From JAAXHH01 sp965248395 (GTDB taxonomy: Bacteria; JAAXHH01): a stretch of DNA of 64,000 nucleotides. The notes under the pieces were generated by a model. The model ran no database searches. It was given only the letters and a program-made list of their open reading frames with translations, and was not told where the DNA came from. The stretch covers positions 3,038,001 through 3,102,000 of the forward strand of contig OZ252103.1 of assembly GCA_965248395.1 (NCBI GenBank). Reading direction: 5' to 3'. Position 1 is the first letter of the stretch. Each line of letters opens with the position of its first letter. Both the position numbers and the translations under genes were made by a program. Shown here piece by piece: positions 1-8,286 of this stretch.

Positions 1-422
1 TCCTGAACGGGCACGGTGGAAACGTCGTCCCCATGATGAACCGCATGGATACGTTCCAGCGCAGACTCGGCGTCAATGTGCGTTTTAATTCCTACTGGGA
101 CACCTATCCGACGGAAGTCGTCTACAAGTACATGGATCAGGAGCGGCTTCCTGGCCATGCCGACGAGTACGAGACCTCCATGGCCATGGCGCTCTTCCCC
201 CACCGTGTCCACGCGGAGGACATGGAAATGGAGAGTTCCTCCCGGTTTGGAACGAAGGAGAAGGGCGAGGCGCTGGCGCCCGTGGCGGTGGACGGTGTAG
301 CCGAACTGCTGCGGAAAATGATCGCGGGTGAAGAAATCGACCTGGAACCCCGCACGTTCCGGCCAGAAGGCGCCCAGTCGATGATCCGGGATTACTTGAT
401 CGAGGAGAGGTCAGGAAGATAG
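1..422 (+). CDS. Creatininase family protein (C-terminal part, 5' end outside window)
   Basis: The frame is open from the first bases and ends in TAG at 420-422. It starts with LNGHGGN, the conserved Asn-Gly-His-Gly-Gly-Asn motif of the creatinine amidohydrolase family, where the His and neighbouring acidic residues bind metal. The rest is the usual C-terminal region, about 139 residues of a protein normally near 250. The family hydrolyses cyclic amides such as creatinine, or acts in riboflavin/F420 or mycofactocin-type pathways, so the substrate cannot be fixed from this fragment. An internal ATG at 33 is not the true start because the signature lies before it. Nothing downstream suggests a shared pathway; a lipoprotein gene follows about 105 bases later. 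Confidence 0.85.
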   Translation, partial: LNGHGGNVVPMMNRMDTFQRRLGVNVRFNSYWDTYPTEVVYKYMDQERLPGHADEYETSMAMALFPHRVHAEDMEMESSSRFGTKEKGEALAPVAVDGVAELLRKMIAGEEIDLEPRTFRPEGAQSMIRDYLIEERSGR

Positions 423-527
423 AGGTATCATCTCAGCGAGGCGATACCAGACTGAAACGTGATGTAAGGCTATCGACTAAGCAGGGCAATTTCCTCTTCA
501 GACTCAGCACAGACTATCGGAGGAAAC

Positions 528-1175
528 ATGGAAACGATAAAACACAGCATGTTAAACGTACTTGTCATCGCGGCGTCGATCGCGCTCATGGCCGTTGTGG
601 CGATTAGCGGTTGTTCAAATGGGCCAGAAATGAACCAGGAAGAGTCGAATCTGACCGGGATGGACGAGGACGGGTCGAACAACGACGAAATGACTTCAGG
701 CGAGCATGGGACCGAAGGCGAAGGCGAAGAGTCAGGCACTTCCCTGGCTTTGGACGAAACTTATGACACGGTGCGGAACGGCGCACACCTCATCCTGCGC
801 TACGACTCGGCAAGCAATTCCTTCGTCGGTACGGTAGAAAATACCACTGACAACATCCTGCACCGGGTCAGGGTCGAGGTTCACCTGTCCAATGGCACGG
901 AACTCGGTCCCACGACGCCGGTCGATCTCGCTCCCGGCGAGGTGATCGACGTGACCGTGTCCGCCGCGGGCGAGGAGTTCACCGGATGGACACCCCACGC
1001 AGAGGTAGACACCGGAGATGGCGGCGGTGAGCATGGCGAGGGAGGTGAGAGCGGTGAGAGCGGTGAGAGCGGCGGCGAACAGGGCGAAGGTGGCGAGGGA
1101 GGTGAGGGAGGTGGAGAACACGACGAAGGGGGCGAGGGAAGTGGTGGAGGCGGTGAACATGGGACGGGAGGATGA
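528..1175 (+). CDS. Lipoprotein with Gly/Glu/His-rich tail
   Basis: A 215-residue protein with a good ribosome site (GGAGG about 6 bases before the ATG). The N-terminus has a hydrophobic stretch and a lipobox, AISGC, with the lipidated Cys near residue 29. An acidic linker (about 30-70) precedes a compact beta-rich stretch (about 75-145, containing SFVGTVENTTDN and a LAPGEVIDVTV strand) that resembles the FxLYD-type or transglutaminase-adjacent beta-sandwich seen in secreted proteins. The last 65 residues are low complexity, Gly-Glu-His-Ser repeats built from short DNA repeats at about 1015-1165. Such a tail could bind metal or act as a flexible spacer; that is inference. The stop overlaps the start of the next gene by 4 bases (ATGA), implying translational coupling to the PhyH enzyme. 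Confidence 0.7.
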   Translation: METIKHSMLNVLVIAASIALMAVVAISGCSNGPEMNQEESNLTGMDEDGSNNDEMTSGEHGTEGEGEESGTSLALDETYDTVRNGAHLILRYDSASNSFVGTVENTTDNILHRVRVEVHLSNGTELGPTTPVDLAPGEVIDVTVSAAGEEFTGWTPHAEVDTGDGGGEHGEGGESGESGESGGEQGEGGEGGEGGGEHDEGGEGSGGGGEHGTGG

Positions 1176-2290
1176 TAGAAAAGAACAAATTGCAACCAAC
1201 GCCCACCACCCCAAGCGTGAAGCAAATCCCGCTCCTGACCGCGAGTCAGATAGCCCAATTCAAGCGTGACGGCTTCCTCGTACTCCCCGCCGTGCTCGAC
1301 CCCGAACTCTGCCGCCAAGCCAGGGACGATATGTGGGCCGCGGTGGCAACTCACCTGCCCCGCATGAAGCGCGACGATCCCTACACTTGGGAGCCGATCA
1401 CCGAAAAGGAAAGCGCCGAGCTAAACACGCAGCGGCCCGAAATCGGCGGCGATCCCTATTTCTTCGGCGAAAGCCACCGCTTCTATGTCCGCAACGGCGC
1501 CGAGCAATTCATGCTCGATTTAGCCCCTCGGACCCTGTGGCAAGTCGCCGAGCAATTGCTTGGCAAGGGCACGGTGGTGTGGCCCGCTGGAGAGGATGAT
1601 TCCGGCATCACGACGGGTCCGTGCTTTATGTGCGACGACGCGGTGGGAGGGCTGGCCAGCCACCTGGGCAAAGAGATCGAACGATGGCCGAAGAAGGGAT
1701 CCTTCACCACTGAAGACGCGTTGCACCTGCCCAGGACCGGTCCGGTTTGGCTCAACGGGCAAGGGACGCGCGGTTTGTATTGCACCCTGCCCAACAGCCC
1801 GTCTCCCGGACCGGAATATCGCGGTGCCCATTCCGACGGTGCCTGCTACGGACGCTACCGGCTGCAGATAACAGCTTATATCGACGACCTCCCGAATAAC
1901 TCCGGTGGCTTCACGGTGTGGCCGGGAAGCCACAGCCGGATCTGGCACGAGCAGTGGCAGGCATTCCTCGAAGGCGAAAAGCACACGGACAAACACTTGA
2001 CAGAACGCAAGGCCGGAGGCTACAACGATCCCGTCATCCAACGCATCAAGGTCGATACCCGACCCGTCGATTGCCACGGCCCCGCCGGCACGGTGGTTTT
2101 GTGGCACACGAAAATCCTGCACATCGCCGGACAGAATTCATCTACCGATATCATCCGCCAGGCGACCATCTACGGTTTCCTCAAAACGCCCGCATCCCTT
2201 CCCGATCCACTCGTAATGGACAACACCAACGGCGACATCTGGCGAGACTGGTCCGACGAAGTCCGCGCCATCGATGAGCAACAACAATAG
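1172..2290 (+). CDS. Phytanoyl-CoA dioxygenase (PhyH) family protein
   Basis: A 372-residue member of the Fe(II)/2-oxoglutarate dioxygenase superfamily. The N-terminal FKRDGFLVLPAVLDPE is the typical PhyH opening. The iron triad is visible as H220-x-D222 (in GAHSDG) and a distal His near 317 (ILHIAG), followed by an Arg near 329 that would bind 2-oxoglutarate. The loop GGFTVWPGSHS (about 245-255) is characteristic. PhyH relatives hydroxylate many small molecules and secondary-metabolite intermediates, so the substrate is unknown. The start overlaps the lipoprotein stop by 4 bases. It is the first of four PhyH-family genes in 11 kb, and its long insert between residues 130 and 210 is not shared with the other three. 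Confidence 0.88.
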   Translation: MIEKNKLQPTPTTPSVKQIPLLTASQIAQFKRDGFLVLPAVLDPELCRQARDDMWAAVATHLPRMKRDDPYTWEPITEKESAELNTQRPEIGGDPYFFGESHRFYVRNGAEQFMLDLAPRTLWQVAEQLLGKGTVVWPAGEDDSGITTGPCFMCDDAVGGLASHLGKEIERWPKKGSFTTEDALHLPRTGPVWLNGQGTRGLYCTLPNSPSPGPEYRGAHSDGACYGRYRLQITAYIDDLPNNSGGFTVWPGSHSRIWHEQWQAFLEGEKHTDKHLTERKAGGYNDPVIQRIKVDTRPVDCHGPAGTVVLWHTKILHIAGQNSSTDIIRQATIYGFLKTPASLPDPLVMDNTNGDIWRDWSDEVRAIDEQQQ

Positions 2291-2340
2291 TGCTTTGTTC
2301 CCGGGCTTTGCCGATGGAACGGAATTAGATTCATTTCGGC

Positions 2341-3034
2341 GTGTACCGCATAGCATTCACCGTCGTCCGACGTGAACGGAAGACGCTGGAGATCGGTGTC
2401 GAACCGGACGCTACCGTTGTCGTGACCGCGCCTCGCGACGCGTCGATGGAGGCTATTTCCGCCAAAGTCCGCAGGCGGGCAGCCTGGGTGCGCCGCCAGC
2501 AACCGGTTCTTCTCTCAGTTTCTGCCGAGGACGCCCGAACGTCGCTTCATATCGGGAGAAACGCATCTCTACCTTGGAAGACAATATAGTCTCAAGGTTA
2601 TTGCGTGCGAGAAGCCATGCGTCAAGTTGATCCGGGGCTTCATCGTCGTAAGGAGCCGCGAACCTGGTCGGAGTGAGCAAACCCGTGGTTTGGTCGAAAA
2701 GTGGTACCGGGACCGAGCGCGTGTCAAGTTCACGGAAAGGCTCGTACTGAACCTGATGCGGTTCGCGAATCCTGAATCATACCGCCCTCGGGGACTGATC
2801 ATCTGCACGATGCGTCGCCGATGGGGATCCTTGTCGGCCTCTTCTCGGCTGGTCCTGAATCGCCGATTGATCGAGTCGCCCGTTGATGGCATCGACTACG
2901 TTATTACGCACGAACTCTGTCATGTCTCCGAACCTCACCACGGCAGGGGTTTCTACGAGTTGCTGACTACTGTTATGCCGGACTGGGAAAGGCGTAAGGA
3001 GCGATTGGAGCGGAGTGTCGGCGGGCGGATGTGA
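2341..3034 (+). pseudogene. YgjP-like (DUF45) metallopeptidase, frameshifted
   Basis: Two overlapping reading frames together give a full YgjP/DUF45 zinc peptidase of about 230 residues. The first half (GTG at 2341) runs through WVRRQQ. The family-typical continuation FISGETHLYLGRQY is only found one frame over, from about 2504, and continues to 3034. The C-terminal half holds the active site HELCH with a downstream HHGRGF, the zinc ligands of this WLM/SprT-like family, preceded by the usual RWGS motif. One extra base at about 2497-2504, inside GCCAGCAACCGG, explains the break. It is either a recent frameshift mutation or a sequence error, since both halves look otherwise intact. E. coli YgjP-type proteins are soluble; their role is poorly known. 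Confidence 0.8.
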
Positions 3035-3036
3035 GG

Positions 3037-3348
3037 TCAGCCTGTTGTTATTTCTGCAGCTTGTCAGGTGGCCGGAAGGGACAGTAAATCGATTCATATT
3101 TCCTATCATTGTCCGTTCAAGGAGATTTCCTCCATTTTTTTACGAGAAAATCGAAGTCGACAGAGACTGTATATTGGAAGGACGGGGATATCTGTGGATT
3201 ACGTTACAAGACCGAACTCAATGCATGCTCGCCTCATGGAGCCCCGTTTCGACAGAATTGCAAAACGTCCTGATGGGATCGAAATGTTCAAACGCGACAA
3301 ATCGGGGACCGGATCCGCCCGTCGAATCATACGACAGGGAGACTGTCG
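3037..3348. other. Intergenic stretch, no gene recognised
   Basis: About 310 bases between the metallopeptidase and the coiled-coil gene. Short open frames exist on the plus strand (the longest from 3015), but they lack recognisable domains, start inside the preceding gene or have poor codon character. The stretch is more A+T-rich around 3100-3160 and probably holds the promoter of the next gene; no clear -35/-10 pair was found. Confidence 0.4.
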
Positions 3349-3756
3349 ATGAGAATACAGTTTAACTGGAACGCCGTAACGGCCGTATGTGCGATTGTCG
3401 TGGCAGTATTCACGGCCAGCGGATGGTTGACCGACGGATTACGTTTGGATATCAAGGACCTGCACCAGGATATGCGTGAAGAATTCGCCGGGATGCGCCA
3501 GGATATGCGTGAAGAATTGGCCGGGATGCGCCAGGATATGCGTGAAGAATTGGCCGGGATGCGCCAGGATATGCGTGAGGAATTCGCCGAGATGCGTAAG
3601 GATATCAAAGACCTGCGCCAGGATATGCGTGAGGGGTTCGCCGAGACGCGCGAGGACATCAAGGCGCTGCAACAGGACGTGGCTTTCATCAAAGGCCGAA
3701 CCCGGCCGGATCAGACCCCAAACGGTAATACGCAGCGTCCGGCTCCTGGGAAATAG
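3349..3756 (+). CDS. Small membrane-anchored coiled-coil protein with 11-residue repeats
   Basis: A 135-residue protein. Residues about 6-24 form one membrane segment (VTAVCAIVVAVFTASGW). After that comes a charged, helical region made of an 11-residue unit (DMREELAGMRQ) repeated three times almost exactly, then degenerating; this hendecad spacing is typical of a long parallel coiled coil. The tail is polar and Pro/Thr-rich. The architecture (N-terminal anchor plus coiled coil) resembles the unrelated-looking small gene at 57108-57362, so this genome may carry a family of such proteins. No enzymatic motif is present. It could be a spacer, a partner of a surface complex or a hypothetical of the DUF1640-like type. 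Confidence 0.6.
   Translation: MRIQFNWNAVTAVCAIVVAVFTASGWLTDGLRLDIKDLHQDMREEFAGMRQDMREELAGMRQDMREELAGMRQDMREEFAEMRKDIKDLRQDMREGFAETREDIKALQQDVAFIKGRTRPDQTPNGNTQRPAPGK
3469..3600 (+). repeat. 33-bp tandem repeat, four units, coding
   Basis: Units start at 3469, 3502, 3535 and 3568. Each begins GATATGCGTGA and encodes DMREE(L/F)AGMRQ. The first three differ by single bases; the fourth has several changes. Such in-frame arrays gain and lose units by slippage, which would change coiled-coil length without breaking the gene. Confidence 0.9.
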
Positions 3757-3806
3757 GTGAACATGAATCCCGAATGGTGGTTTTAATGGACACCGGGAGT
3801 CAACCG

Positions 3807-4058
3807 ATGCCCGCCAACCAGGAACTCCTCAAACGCATTACCGCCCGCCCGGACGTTTTCGGCGGCAAGCCGATTATCCGCGACATGTGTATTTCGGTGG
3901 AACTCATCTTGAGCCTGTTGGCCCAGAGGATTTCGCCAGAGGCCATCCTGGATGACTACCCTGACCTCGAGTTGGATGATATCCGCGCCTGCACCGCCTA
4001 TGCCCACGCGGTGGTCGCCAGGGATACGCTGGCTACGATTTCCATTGCCGAGTCGTGA
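3807..4058 (+). CDS. DUF433 domain protein (antitoxin-like), solitary
   Basis: An 83-residue protein that is almost entirely one DUF433 domain: the start RITARPDVFGGKP, the helix-turn-helix-like ISVELILSLLAQRISPEAIL, and DYPDLELDDIRACTAYA. Upstream in-frame ATGs at 3774 and 3786 exist, but GGGAG at 3792-3796 is correctly spaced for the ATG at 3807, which also gives the usual family length. DUF433 proteins are usually antitoxins paired with a PIN-like DUF5615 toxin directly downstream. Here the next gene is convergent and an ATPase, so no toxin is present. It may be an orphan or act as a DNA-binding regulator. Confidence 0.8.
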   Translation: MPANQELLKRITARPDVFGGKPIIRDMCISVELILSLLAQRISPEAILDDYPDLELDDIRACTAYAHAVVARDTLATISIAES

Positions 4059-4092
4059 AGATTCCTCGTAGACCGATGTGCCGGGCCGTCAC

Positions 4093-6687
4093 TTAGCGTG
4101 TGAGTTGCGCCTTGTTCATTTCGTTAACAATATCGTCGGCTACCTCGAGCACCTCGGCGGGGGCGCGAACTTTCTCGCCCAGGCGTTTGTGAAGTGCCAC
4201 GAAAAGAGGGTTCATAGCCTTTGCTTTCTTCTCATCGCTTTCCATAATCTTTACAATATCATCTCCAGAGGGTCCAGACGAGAATATCATGATTAAGCCC
4301 CGAATCATGGACCGCAACATCAACCCGTTACCGGGGTCGAAAGTCGCGTATGCGGAACGAAATTCGTCCATGGCGGCCTGGTGTTTATCCTGACCCAATA
4401 GGGCCCTTACGCGCACTAGTTTTATTTGCAGCCTTAAGCCAAGCAATTCCGGATCGAGCTTAACGCCATGCCTTCGTATACTACGCGCCAATCTGGCCGT
4501 CCAGCCAGTGAGACCGGTGTTGTCATCGCGCACGCTGCCAAGCATTCTATCGGCTTCGTCACATTCACGCAATGCTTCTTCGGTGCGACCTGTTGAGATC
4601 AGGATGCCTGCGTTGACAACCATTGCACCGATGACTAAGACCCGGGGGTGCGGTAAATCGTCGGAACCTGAACGACGCCTGATTATATCCTCGTATGCGG
4701 CAGTCTCACCAGCAGTGTCTCCTAGTTTCGAATAGCCAGTTGCCTTGTGGACCAACGCAACAGCGACTAACATTCGGAGTCGCGGTTCATCGCTGTCGGC
4801 AAAGCGTTGAATCATGTCGTCGAAGGTCGCAACAGCCCTCTTGTAATCCCCGGATTCATGCTCGGACGCTCCCTTTTCCAGCATTGCCCCTGCGAGAAGA
4901 TTCCGCAATTCCAGGAAAACGGGAGACTGGACGACTCCAGGGCGCTTGACGACGACTTCATAGGTCGAAAGCGATTTCTCCAGATCGTGCTGATTCAATA
5001 GTACCCATGTTTTGCCCAGATACGCATGGGAAACCAGAGCCTGAATATTCGGTGCTACGTTGATCGTATATCTCTCAATCAACTCATCGAAGGTTTTGAG
5101 AGCCGCCTTGAATTCCTGGCATTCTAGTTGCATAACTCCCTTTAGGACCATCGCGATTGCGACCCGGGTTTGGAGTTTGGGTTCATTGCTCCCGGCAAAT
5201 TGATCGACAACGGACTCACAGGAGGAAAGTCCCACCTGCAATTCGCCGTGCTTTCGCTGTTCATTGGCTTGCTTCAACATCACGCCAGCCATCTGAAAAT
5301 ATGACTCTATGGGTTTGCCCTCATCGATATGCCCGGCCGGCGCATCGTCGTCCGTTGTTGACCTAATAATCGACAAGTCCTCCGGGCTGAGCAGGTGTTG
5401 GATACGTCCCAGCCCAATCCTGGCCTTTTCGAAAAAACCCTCACGAGCGGACAACCCCTGCCCCGCCGCTTCCAGCCTGAGTATATCCGACATCTCCTCC
5501 AATTCATCTTCACTGTAAAACACCCCCATAAATTGGATCAGATTGCGCACGACCGCCACCTCATCCCGTTCACGTCGCATTTTGTAGTAGATGCTGAACA
5601 GCCTCTCGGCCGTGACGTACTCCCGCTTCCTGCCTGTACCGTGGACGATGACTGCACCCCGGTCGACGAGTCTGCCCAACAAACTAGATACCTTTCGAAC
5701 GCCCATTCGCGCCCTTGCAGCGATCTCGCTAGTGGTCGAGGGCTGCCAGAGGTCGATGACTGCGAGATAGACGCGGCGCTCCGTTGGCGGCAACGCTTCC
5801 AAATGGCCGCGAAAGTACTCGGTATGATTGTCTACCAGCGAAACCAGTTCTTCCATTAGTTGCTGAAAGGAACGGTGCCTGGCGAACTCGGCGACGATGA
5901 CCAAGAGACGGGGACTACCGCCGGTGAGGATCTGAAGGGGTCTTATACTGCGTTTGGTAACCTCATCACCGCTGATCATACGCCAAAGACGCCCGCAGGC
6001 ATCGGTGTCCAAAGGCTCGAGGTGGATGATTCTGAATAACTCGAAGAAGGGCTCCTGTGCTTCCTCCAGGCCCTTGAAACGGCTGATGGCCGTGCCGAGC
6101 AGGATGATCTGCGGTTCGGTCTGCAGCGCTTCCCTCAACTGCCACCCGAAATCGTCGTCCACGTCATCGCACAGGGTCTGCAGGTTCTCGACCATGAGGA
6201 CGAGTTTCCTGCCCAACCGGTCGGAAGCGTCCAGCACAGCGGCTCGCGCGCGTTCCGCAAGGGAATCCGATTGCCATCGGGTTGTCAGATCGGTATGGGT
6301 GTCCTGAAGTTCCCTGCCGAAATTTGGGTCGCAACCCGCGACCTCTCTCGATAGATAGAAAAGCGTTTCAAGCCAGAAGTCGGCGATGTCGAGTATCTCG
6401 TGACTTTCTTCCATGAACCGGACCGGAAGCAGTCGCTGGGAAAGTTCATTGCCGGAGCGCAGTTCCGCGGCAACTCGAGCCAGCAGCATGGTCTTACCCC
6501 TGCCTCGGGGTGCAACCAGCAGGACATGCTGGCACGAGCGGGAATCTACGTTGTCGCGCAACACGTCCAGCACAATGTTCAGTTCGGGTTCTCTTACGAC
6601 GTACTGGCGAACTACCTCATCGTCGGACTGAAAAGTTCCCGGATTGAACTTTCGAATCGTGGGGGTCTTGGCCCTGGACGGATCCAT
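4093..6687 (-). CDS. STAND/AAA-type ATPase with C-terminal TPR-like repeats
   Basis: An 864-residue protein. The P-loop APRGRGKT is at 59-66, a Walker B-like strand with LVLMVEN at 162-168 and a sensor-1 strand IILLGTA at 194-200; this matches the archaeal-ATPase/STAND group. A winged-helix region follows (about 305-385, with TTSEIAARARMGVRKVSSLL as recognition element). The long C-terminal part (about 470-830) is helical, with TPR-like pairs such as the copies around FDELIERY and FDDMIQRF. STAND proteins use such repeats as a sensor and the NTPase as a switch. Its start is only 10 bases after the stop of the upstream ATPase gene, so the two form one operon. No effector domain (nuclease, protease, TIR, membrane pore) is visible. 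Confidence 0.75.
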   Translation of the reverse strand: MDPSRAKTPTIRKFNPGTFQSDDEVVRQYVVREPELNIVLDVLRDNVDSRSCQHVLLVAPRGRGKTMLLARVAAELRSGNELSQRLLPVRFMEESHEILDIADFWLETLFYLSREVAGCDPNFGRELQDTHTDLTTRWQSDSLAERARAAVLDASDRLGRKLVLMVENLQTLCDDVDDDFGWQLREALQTEPQIILLGTAISRFKGLEEAQEPFFELFRIIHLEPLDTDACGRLWRMISGDEVTKRSIRPLQILTGGSPRLLVIVAEFARHRSFQQLMEELVSLVDNHTEYFRGHLEALPPTERRVYLAVIDLWQPSTTSEIAARARMGVRKVSSLLGRLVDRGAVIVHGTGRKREYVTAERLFSIYYKMRRERDEVAVVRNLIQFMGVFYSEDELEEMSDILRLEAAGQGLSAREGFFEKARIGLGRIQHLLSPEDLSIIRSTTDDDAPAGHIDEGKPIESYFQMAGVMLKQANEQRKHGELQVGLSSCESVVDQFAGSNEPKLQTRVAIAMVLKGVMQLECQEFKAALKTFDELIERYTINVAPNIQALVSHAYLGKTWVLLNQHDLEKSLSTYEVVVKRPGVVQSPVFLELRNLLAGAMLEKGASEHESGDYKRAVATFDDMIQRFADSDEPRLRMLVAVALVHKATGYSKLGDTAGETAAYEDIIRRRSGSDDLPHPRVLVIGAMVVNAGILISTGRTEEALRECDEADRMLGSVRDDNTGLTGWTARLARSIRRHGVKLDPELLGLRLQIKLVRVRALLGQDKHQAAMDEFRSAYATFDPGNGLMLRSMIRGLIMIFSSGPSGDDIVKIMESDEKKAKAMNPLFVALHKRLGEKVRAPAEVLEVADDIVNEMNKAQLTR

Positions 6688-6697
6688 GGAGGTCTCC

Positions 6698-7978
6698 TCA
6701 TTCGTTGCGGACGGCGAAACCTAAACATTGTTCGTTTCGGACCGGACTGCGCTGTTCGATAGGGTTGAAATGGTTACCGAACCGCGCGGTCCACCAGTCT
6801 TTCAGCAGATTTGAAGGAAACCGGTATTCGGCATCGCATACTTCGAGGTAGCCGTCATGTTCAAGCACGTCGAGTACCTCTGCAATCCTGTCTGCGGCAT
6901 CGCCGACCCTGGAAGCGTACAACTGCTCCAGACCTCGCCGCGCGAGGGGGCCGAATACGTCCTGTGTGGCGGCCTCTGCCAGGATCTCCATGGCTATGGT
7001 GTAATCCAGTTCGTCTCCCAGTCCGTCCTTGAGTCGCGTCTCGTAGTGGACAAGGTCGTTCTGTCCTGCCGGGCCCAGCAGAACCGTACGATAGACTTCA
7101 TCCACATCCGAAACAGCCACCCGCCGCCTGCCCTGCATGAGTGCATGTTCAGTAAGTCGGGCAAAGAAGGACTGTACGTGATGCGGGATACCCATACCAA
7201 GCTTGTCATACACAGCCTGGCCAACTCCGCCTTCAACCTGGAAGTCCTGGAAGTCAGAACTTCCGGCAAGTCGATTGAAGCACTCGATGCAGGTTTCACG
7301 GCCCCAGGGGCCAAGTCGAAAGGGATCAAGATAGTTGATCCGGTCGGGGATGCCCAGCCGTCGAACAAGTGGAGCAAGGCCAATGCTGCCGGATATGATG
7401 ACGGCCGGGGAACCATCGCCGAGTTGTTGAAGAGTACCACGCAGCCAACTCAGAAACTCGTCGACCTTTTTGTGTCCCTCGTCGTTACGAAGCACCCGTT
7501 TCAAGAAGATCGGCAGTTCATCAATAACAAGCAGGACAGGTTGATCGTGTTCGGCACAGTCACGAATCAGCTTCTCGCCGAATCGTCGCCAGTTGCCTTT
7601 ATTCAGCTCCGCCCTGAAACTCACTCGGAACTGTCGTGGCCCTATGTCCTTGATTCTTCGAGAAAGTCGATTCAGTAGGCTCAATGTCCCCGTGGAGAAC
7701 CGAGATTTCATGGATCGAACTGGATATACGGCCTCTGCAACGTCTGCAATCACGTCCTCAGGACAAGTGGCGCCTTCGACGTCTACGAAAAGAAACACCC
7801 ACCCTTGGGCCTCAACTCGGCGGCCTAGTTCTCGAGCCACGCTTGTCTTGCCCATGCGACGCTGCCCGGTCAATAACACATGGTTGCCGTCTCGAATACG
7901 TTGTTCTAGTATGGACAGTTCGGATTCGCGATTGAAGAAGTCATCACCGCTCACCCAGCGGCCCGTGGATGGTCTCAA
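6698..7978 (-). CDS. AAA/STAND-like ATPase, first gene of paired ATPase operon
   Basis: A 426-residue ATPase. The P-loop GQRRMGKT is at 38-45, Walker B VLLVIDEL at 148-155 with the D153-E154 pair, and a sensor strand ending SGS near 200. The segment FFNRESELSILEQRI before the P-loop is the entry motif of the archaeal ATPase/STAND clade. The C-terminal third (about 320-400) looks like a winged helix. The start codon appears to be TTG at 7978, preceded by AAAGAGAG; an in-frame GTG at about residue 9 is an alternative. It precedes the larger ATPase by 10 bases. The two share only the NTPase core, so they are not a recent duplication; they could be sensor and partner of one complex. Confidence 0.75.
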   Translation of the reverse strand: MRPSTGRWVSGDDFFNRESELSILEQRIRDGNHVLLTGQRRMGKTSVARELGRRVEAQGWVFLFVDVEGATCPEDVIADVAEAVYPVRSMKSRFSTGTLSLLNRLSRRIKDIGPRQFRVSFRAELNKGNWRRFGEKLIRDCAEHDQPVLLVIDELPIFLKRVLRNDEGHKKVDEFLSWLRGTLQQLGDGSPAVIISGSIGLAPLVRRLGIPDRINYLDPFRLGPWGRETCIECFNRLAGSSDFQDFQVEGGVGQAVYDKLGMGIPHHVQSFFARLTEHALMQGRRRVAVSDVDEVYRTVLLGPAGQNDLVHYETRLKDGLGDELDYTIAMEILAEAATQDVFGPLARRGLEQLYASRVGDAADRIAEVLDVLEHDGYLEVCDAEYRFPSNLLKDWWTARFGNHFNPIEQRSPVRNEQCLGFAVRNE

Positions 7979-8286
7979 TGTTGTTTCTCTCTTTCTATGG
8001 ATTGTTGGATATTCGCTATCAAATCAAACATTCATATTCACCAATATATTAGTCAACAATTTTGTTGTCAACAATTTTGTTGAATTTAACCAGGGTCACA
8101 CTGACGGAGTTTGATGTTTCTTCAAAGACTGGTACGAAATACACACGGGATTCGCGGATTCGACCTTGACAATTGTCCGGAAGTCGGGCATTGCTTAATG
8201 TCGTCGTAAAACAAATCTAGCACTGCATTCCAATTAGTCGGACATTTCATACAGATTGTCGCATGGACTGAACGATCGGAGGCACA
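7979..8286. other. A+T-rich divergent intergenic region
   Basis: About 300 bases between the minus-strand ATPase operon and the plus-strand PhyH gene, clearly A+T-richer than its surroundings at 8000-8095. It contains two tandem palindromes (8053-8082) on the ATPase side. On the PhyH side there is a TTGACA at 8167-8172 but no convincing -10 at standard distance, and a strong ribosome site GGAGG at about 8278. No gene was recognised here. Confidence 0.5.
8053..8082 (-). promoter_or_regulatory. Two tandem palindromes, likely operator of the ATPase operon
   Basis: The 15-base unit TCAACAATTTTGTTG occurs twice head to tail (8053-8067 and 8068-8082) with no spacer. Each unit contains the inverted arms CAACAA and TTGTTG. 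The pair lies about 75 bases before the start of the ATPase operon in an A+T-rich stretch. This is what a dimeric repressor or activator binding cooperatively would need; the protein that binds is not known. Confidence 0.6.

Noticed and set aside
3469..3600. CRISPR-like array
   Set aside because: The 33-base units are contiguous with no spacers and encode a coiled coil in frame.
3807..4058. DUF433/DUF5615 toxin-antitoxin pair
   Set aside because: No PIN-like toxin gene follows; the next gene is convergent and an ATPase.
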